NCBI GenBank assembly: GCA_041748315.1
Contig: JBGTDM010000227.1
Location: 1-6,633 of the forward strand
DNA from: CALMEE01 sp041748315
Lineage (GTDB): Bacteria; Planctomycetota; Planctomycetia; Pirellulales; Pirellulaceae
Direction of reading: 5' to 3'
DNA length: 6,633 nt
The notes below the pieces were generated by a model, which was not told the origin of the DNA, did not search any database, and was given only the letters and a program-made list of their open reading frames with translations. The position numbers were made by a program, and so were the translations under genes. Positions 5,472 to 6,633 of this stretch are shown here, one piece after another; positions within the stretch are counted from its first letter, which is position 1; every line of letters begins with the position of its first letter.

Positions 5472-6020
5472 TCATGGTTTTCGTTGCGCGTCGTCGGCTA
5501 TGATTTGTCGCTCGATGATGGCTTTTAGTTTTTTCCTGGCGCGGTGGAGTCGTGACATCACGGTGCCCGGGGGTAACTCCAGGGCGGTTGCCACTTCCTG
5601 GACCGACAGCTCTTCCATGACATGCAGCAATAAAGGCCATTTGTGGTCGTCGTCCAGTTGTTCCACTGCCGTTTGCACTTGATCGATGGTTTCTTGTGGT
5701 ACGGTTCCCGAGTAGGTCCGGCTCGACGCCGGGTGGTGATCTGACAGATTCTGTAAATCCTGTTCCCTCAGCGGTCGATTGCGGCCTTCGCGCCTCACCC
5801 GTTTCAGGTGCTGGTTTCGCAAAATGGCGAACAGCCAGCTTGTCATTCGCTGCGGATCGCGCAGTCCTTCCAATCCGCTCCACGCCTGCAGGTATGCTTC
5901 CTGGACCAAGTCCCGGGCGGCATTGGTGCAGCCGGTGAGCCTCAGCGCAACCCGATACATGGCGGCATGGTGGTCCGCGACGCAGTGCTCGAACAAACGC
6001 TTTTTTTCCTCGTCCAGCAT
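5472..6020 (-). CDS. ECF-type RNA polymerase sigma factor
   Basis: The protein has 182 residues, typical for an ECF sigma factor, and consists of only the two sigma domains. Region 2 spans about residues 10-76 and includes ALRLTG, DLVQEAYLQAW (37-47, the core-binding and -10 melting part) and SWLFAILRNQHLKRVRR. A polar linker (about 78-112) follows. Region 4 spans about 113-171, with the helix-turn-helix LSVQEVATALELPPGTVMSR and then RARKKL, which reads the -35 box. It directs RNA polymerase to a dedicated promoter set, probably under control of the membrane protein encoded next. No convincing ribosome site precedes the ATG at 6020, but the frame has no better start. The exact ECF group cannot be told by eye. 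The 280-residue frame overlapping it (6087-5245) is a shadow. Confidence 0.9.
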   Translation of the reverse strand: MLDEEKKRLFEHCVADHHAAMYRVALRLTGCTNAARDLVQEAYLQAWSGLEGLRDPQRMTSWLFAILRNQHLKRVRREGRNRPLREQDLQNLSDHHPASSRTYSGTVPQETIDQVQTAVEQLDDDHKWPLLLHVMEELSVQEVATALELPPGTVMSRLHRARKKLKAIIERQIIADDAQRKP

Positions 6021-6029
6021 GTCGGTCCA

Positions 6030-6058
6030 ACTTACACTCGCCGGGAACAGTTGTAAGT
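6030..6058. promoter_or_regulatory. Dyad upstream of the sigma gene, possible operator
   Basis: Arms acttaca (6030-6036) and tgtaagt (6052-6058) are a perfect 7-bp inverted repeat, with centres 22 bp apart, about two helical turns. The dyad begins 10 bases upstream of the sigma start codon. The spacing suits a dimeric regulator, but an mRNA leader hairpin or chance is equally possible. Confidence 0.3.
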
Positions 6059-6098
6059 ACCAAGGGACGGGTGTTCGATTGCATCAAAGTTCTGAAAA

Positions 6099-6140
6099 CC
6101 TGACATTTCGATTAAAAAAGGTGTCAGGGACGAATGGCAC
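6099..6140. repeat. REP-like repeat at the right flank of the gene block
   Basis: Two symmetries overlap: cctgaca (6099-6105) with tgtcagg (6122-6128), and a hairpin gtgtca (6121-6126) with tggcac (6135-6140) that includes one G-T pair. Positions 6116-6140 match the reverse complement of 619-643 at 22 of 25 bases by hand count. The substitution in the arm (c to t at 6124) keeps the hairpin by wobble pairing, as expected for an element whose fold matters. Confidence 0.6.
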
Positions 6141-6226
6141 TGTCGTAGATTGGTGATTGCATAATTCGGGTAGTGGCGGTGAGTGAAAATTTGTAAACTT
6201 CCCTCAGCCATACGAATTGGTATTGC

Positions 6227-6304
6227 TAAAAGCCCTTCGCTTGGCTTTTATTGGTGAGCCCTCCCTGGCAAGTTTCTCAAAAAAAGCCAGGGGTGGGTTT
6301 TTCT
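6227..6304 (+). promoter_or_regulatory. Leader of the transposase gene with two hairpins
   Basis: Hairpin 1 has 8-bp arms taaaagcc (6227-6234) and ggctttta (6243-6250). Hairpin 2 pairs ccctggc (6263-6269) with gccaggg (6286-6292). The likely ribosome site AGGGG (6289-6293), 11 bases before the ATG, lies in the 3' arm of hairpin 2, so folding would hide it. Transcripts entering from outside would then be poorly translated, a control known in IS10 and IS50. Its use here is an inference. Confidence 0.4.
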
Positions 6305-6633
6305 ATGCGTTCGATACCAAATCCGAATCGTCGACGGAAGTTCGATTTTGGTGACACTATCCAAGCGTTCTTGTTGCAGGATGGCTTACCATTTTCAAAC
6401 GCGCTGAGTGCCGAAACTGTCGCGGAGACATTCGCGCGTTTCACCCAGCCGCTTACGGATATTTACACGCATGCCATCGTGTTGTGGGCTTTCCTGAGCC
6501 AAGTCTTGCGCGATGGCAAAGAAGCCTCTTGTCAGTCCGCCGTTGCCCGAATCATTTCGCATCTGTCCGCACGAAGCTGTCCGGCACCAACCTCCGACAC
6601 CGGTGACTATTGCCGCGCCCGAGCCAAGATGCC
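6305..6633 (+). CDS. IS4-family transposase, N-terminal part, cut by the right edge
   Basis: From the ATG at 6305, 109 codons are visible and the frame is open at the end. The sequence has the N-terminal helical DNA-binding part of this IS4-type group: LSAETVAETFARF, VLWAFLSQVLRDGKEASCQS, AVARIISHL, then PAPTSDTGDYCRARAK, a stretch I recognise from planctomycete and other IS4-type transposases. The catalytic DDE residues lie beyond the window, so intactness is unknown. Full-length members are usually about 400-450 residues. It is the only plus-strand gene here and is transcribed away from the sigma gene, with about 285 bp between the two starts. The family call is from motif memory. Confidence 0.8.
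   Translation, partial: MRSIPNPNRRRKFDFGDTIQAFLLQDGLPFSNALSAETVAETFARFTQPLTDIYTHAIVLWAFLSQVLRDGKEASCQSAVARIISHLSARSCPAPTSDTGDYCRARAKM

Larger units (their letters stand above)
6227..6633 (+). mobile_element. Left part of an IS4-family insertion sequence
   Basis: The element is identified by its transposase and continues beyond the right edge. The left terminal inverted repeat cannot be fixed without the other end; it must lie between the repeat ending at 6140 and the first leader hairpin, or just within it. The start given here is therefore only the first base I can tie to the element. No target-site duplication can be judged. Confidence 0.5.

Noticed and set aside
5245..6087. Minus-strand open frame of 280 codons overlapping the sigma gene
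   Set aside because: It covers the sigma gene in another frame and encodes Arg/Pro/Gly-rich sequence without domains, while the sigma frame has clear region 2 and region 4 motifs.

Overview
The window looks like chromosomal DNA from a planctomycete, probably a Pirellulaceae (Rhodopirellula-like) bacterium. This rests on three things: an RHS/YD-repeat fragment of the style I associate with that group, a one-directional run of sigma factor, anti-sigma-like and exported genes, and dense short palindromic repeats between genes. The assignment is a judgement from sequence style; no database was searched.

Layout. Positions 1-234 (minus) hold the interior of an RHS/YD-repeat protein that leaves the window at the left edge and has no ATG at its upstream end. 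Positions 235-792 carry no convincing gene. They hold a cluster of palindromes, tandem units and a 37-bp direct repeat, of the REP/BIME type. From 6020 down to 793 all genes are on the minus strand. In transcription order they are: an ECF-like sigma factor (6020-5472); a single-pass membrane protein placed like an anti-sigma factor (5248-4511); an exported coiled-coil protein (about 4413-3511); an exported VWA-domain protein with an intact MIDAS, resembling the YfbK family (3477-2098); and, after a 320-bp spacer, two small membrane-anchored proteins (1776-1336 and 1293-793) that are clear paralogues of each other. At the right edge (6305-6633, plus) the N-terminal third or so of an IS4-type transposase runs out of the window.

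How it fits together. The sigma and anti-sigma-like genes probably form a signalling pair. The coiled-coil and VWA genes follow closely (about 97 bp and 33 bp) and would be cotranscribed, giving an envelope-located output. The two paralogues are 42 bp apart and may have their own promoter near 1972-2000, followed by a long leader with a 14-bp-armed hairpin. A 54-nt imperfect hairpin lies in the unusually long gap between the sigma and anti-sigma-like genes and may set their expression ratio.

The gene block is flanked by copies of the same palindromic repeat in opposite orientation (614-643 and 6116-6140). With the RHS fragment on one side and the insertion sequence on the other, this suggests a repeat-rich, rearrangement-prone neighbourhood. 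No known defence, CRISPR or secretion system was recognised. The least explained elements are the paralogue pair and the pairing of the coiled-coil and VWA proteins with a sigma factor.
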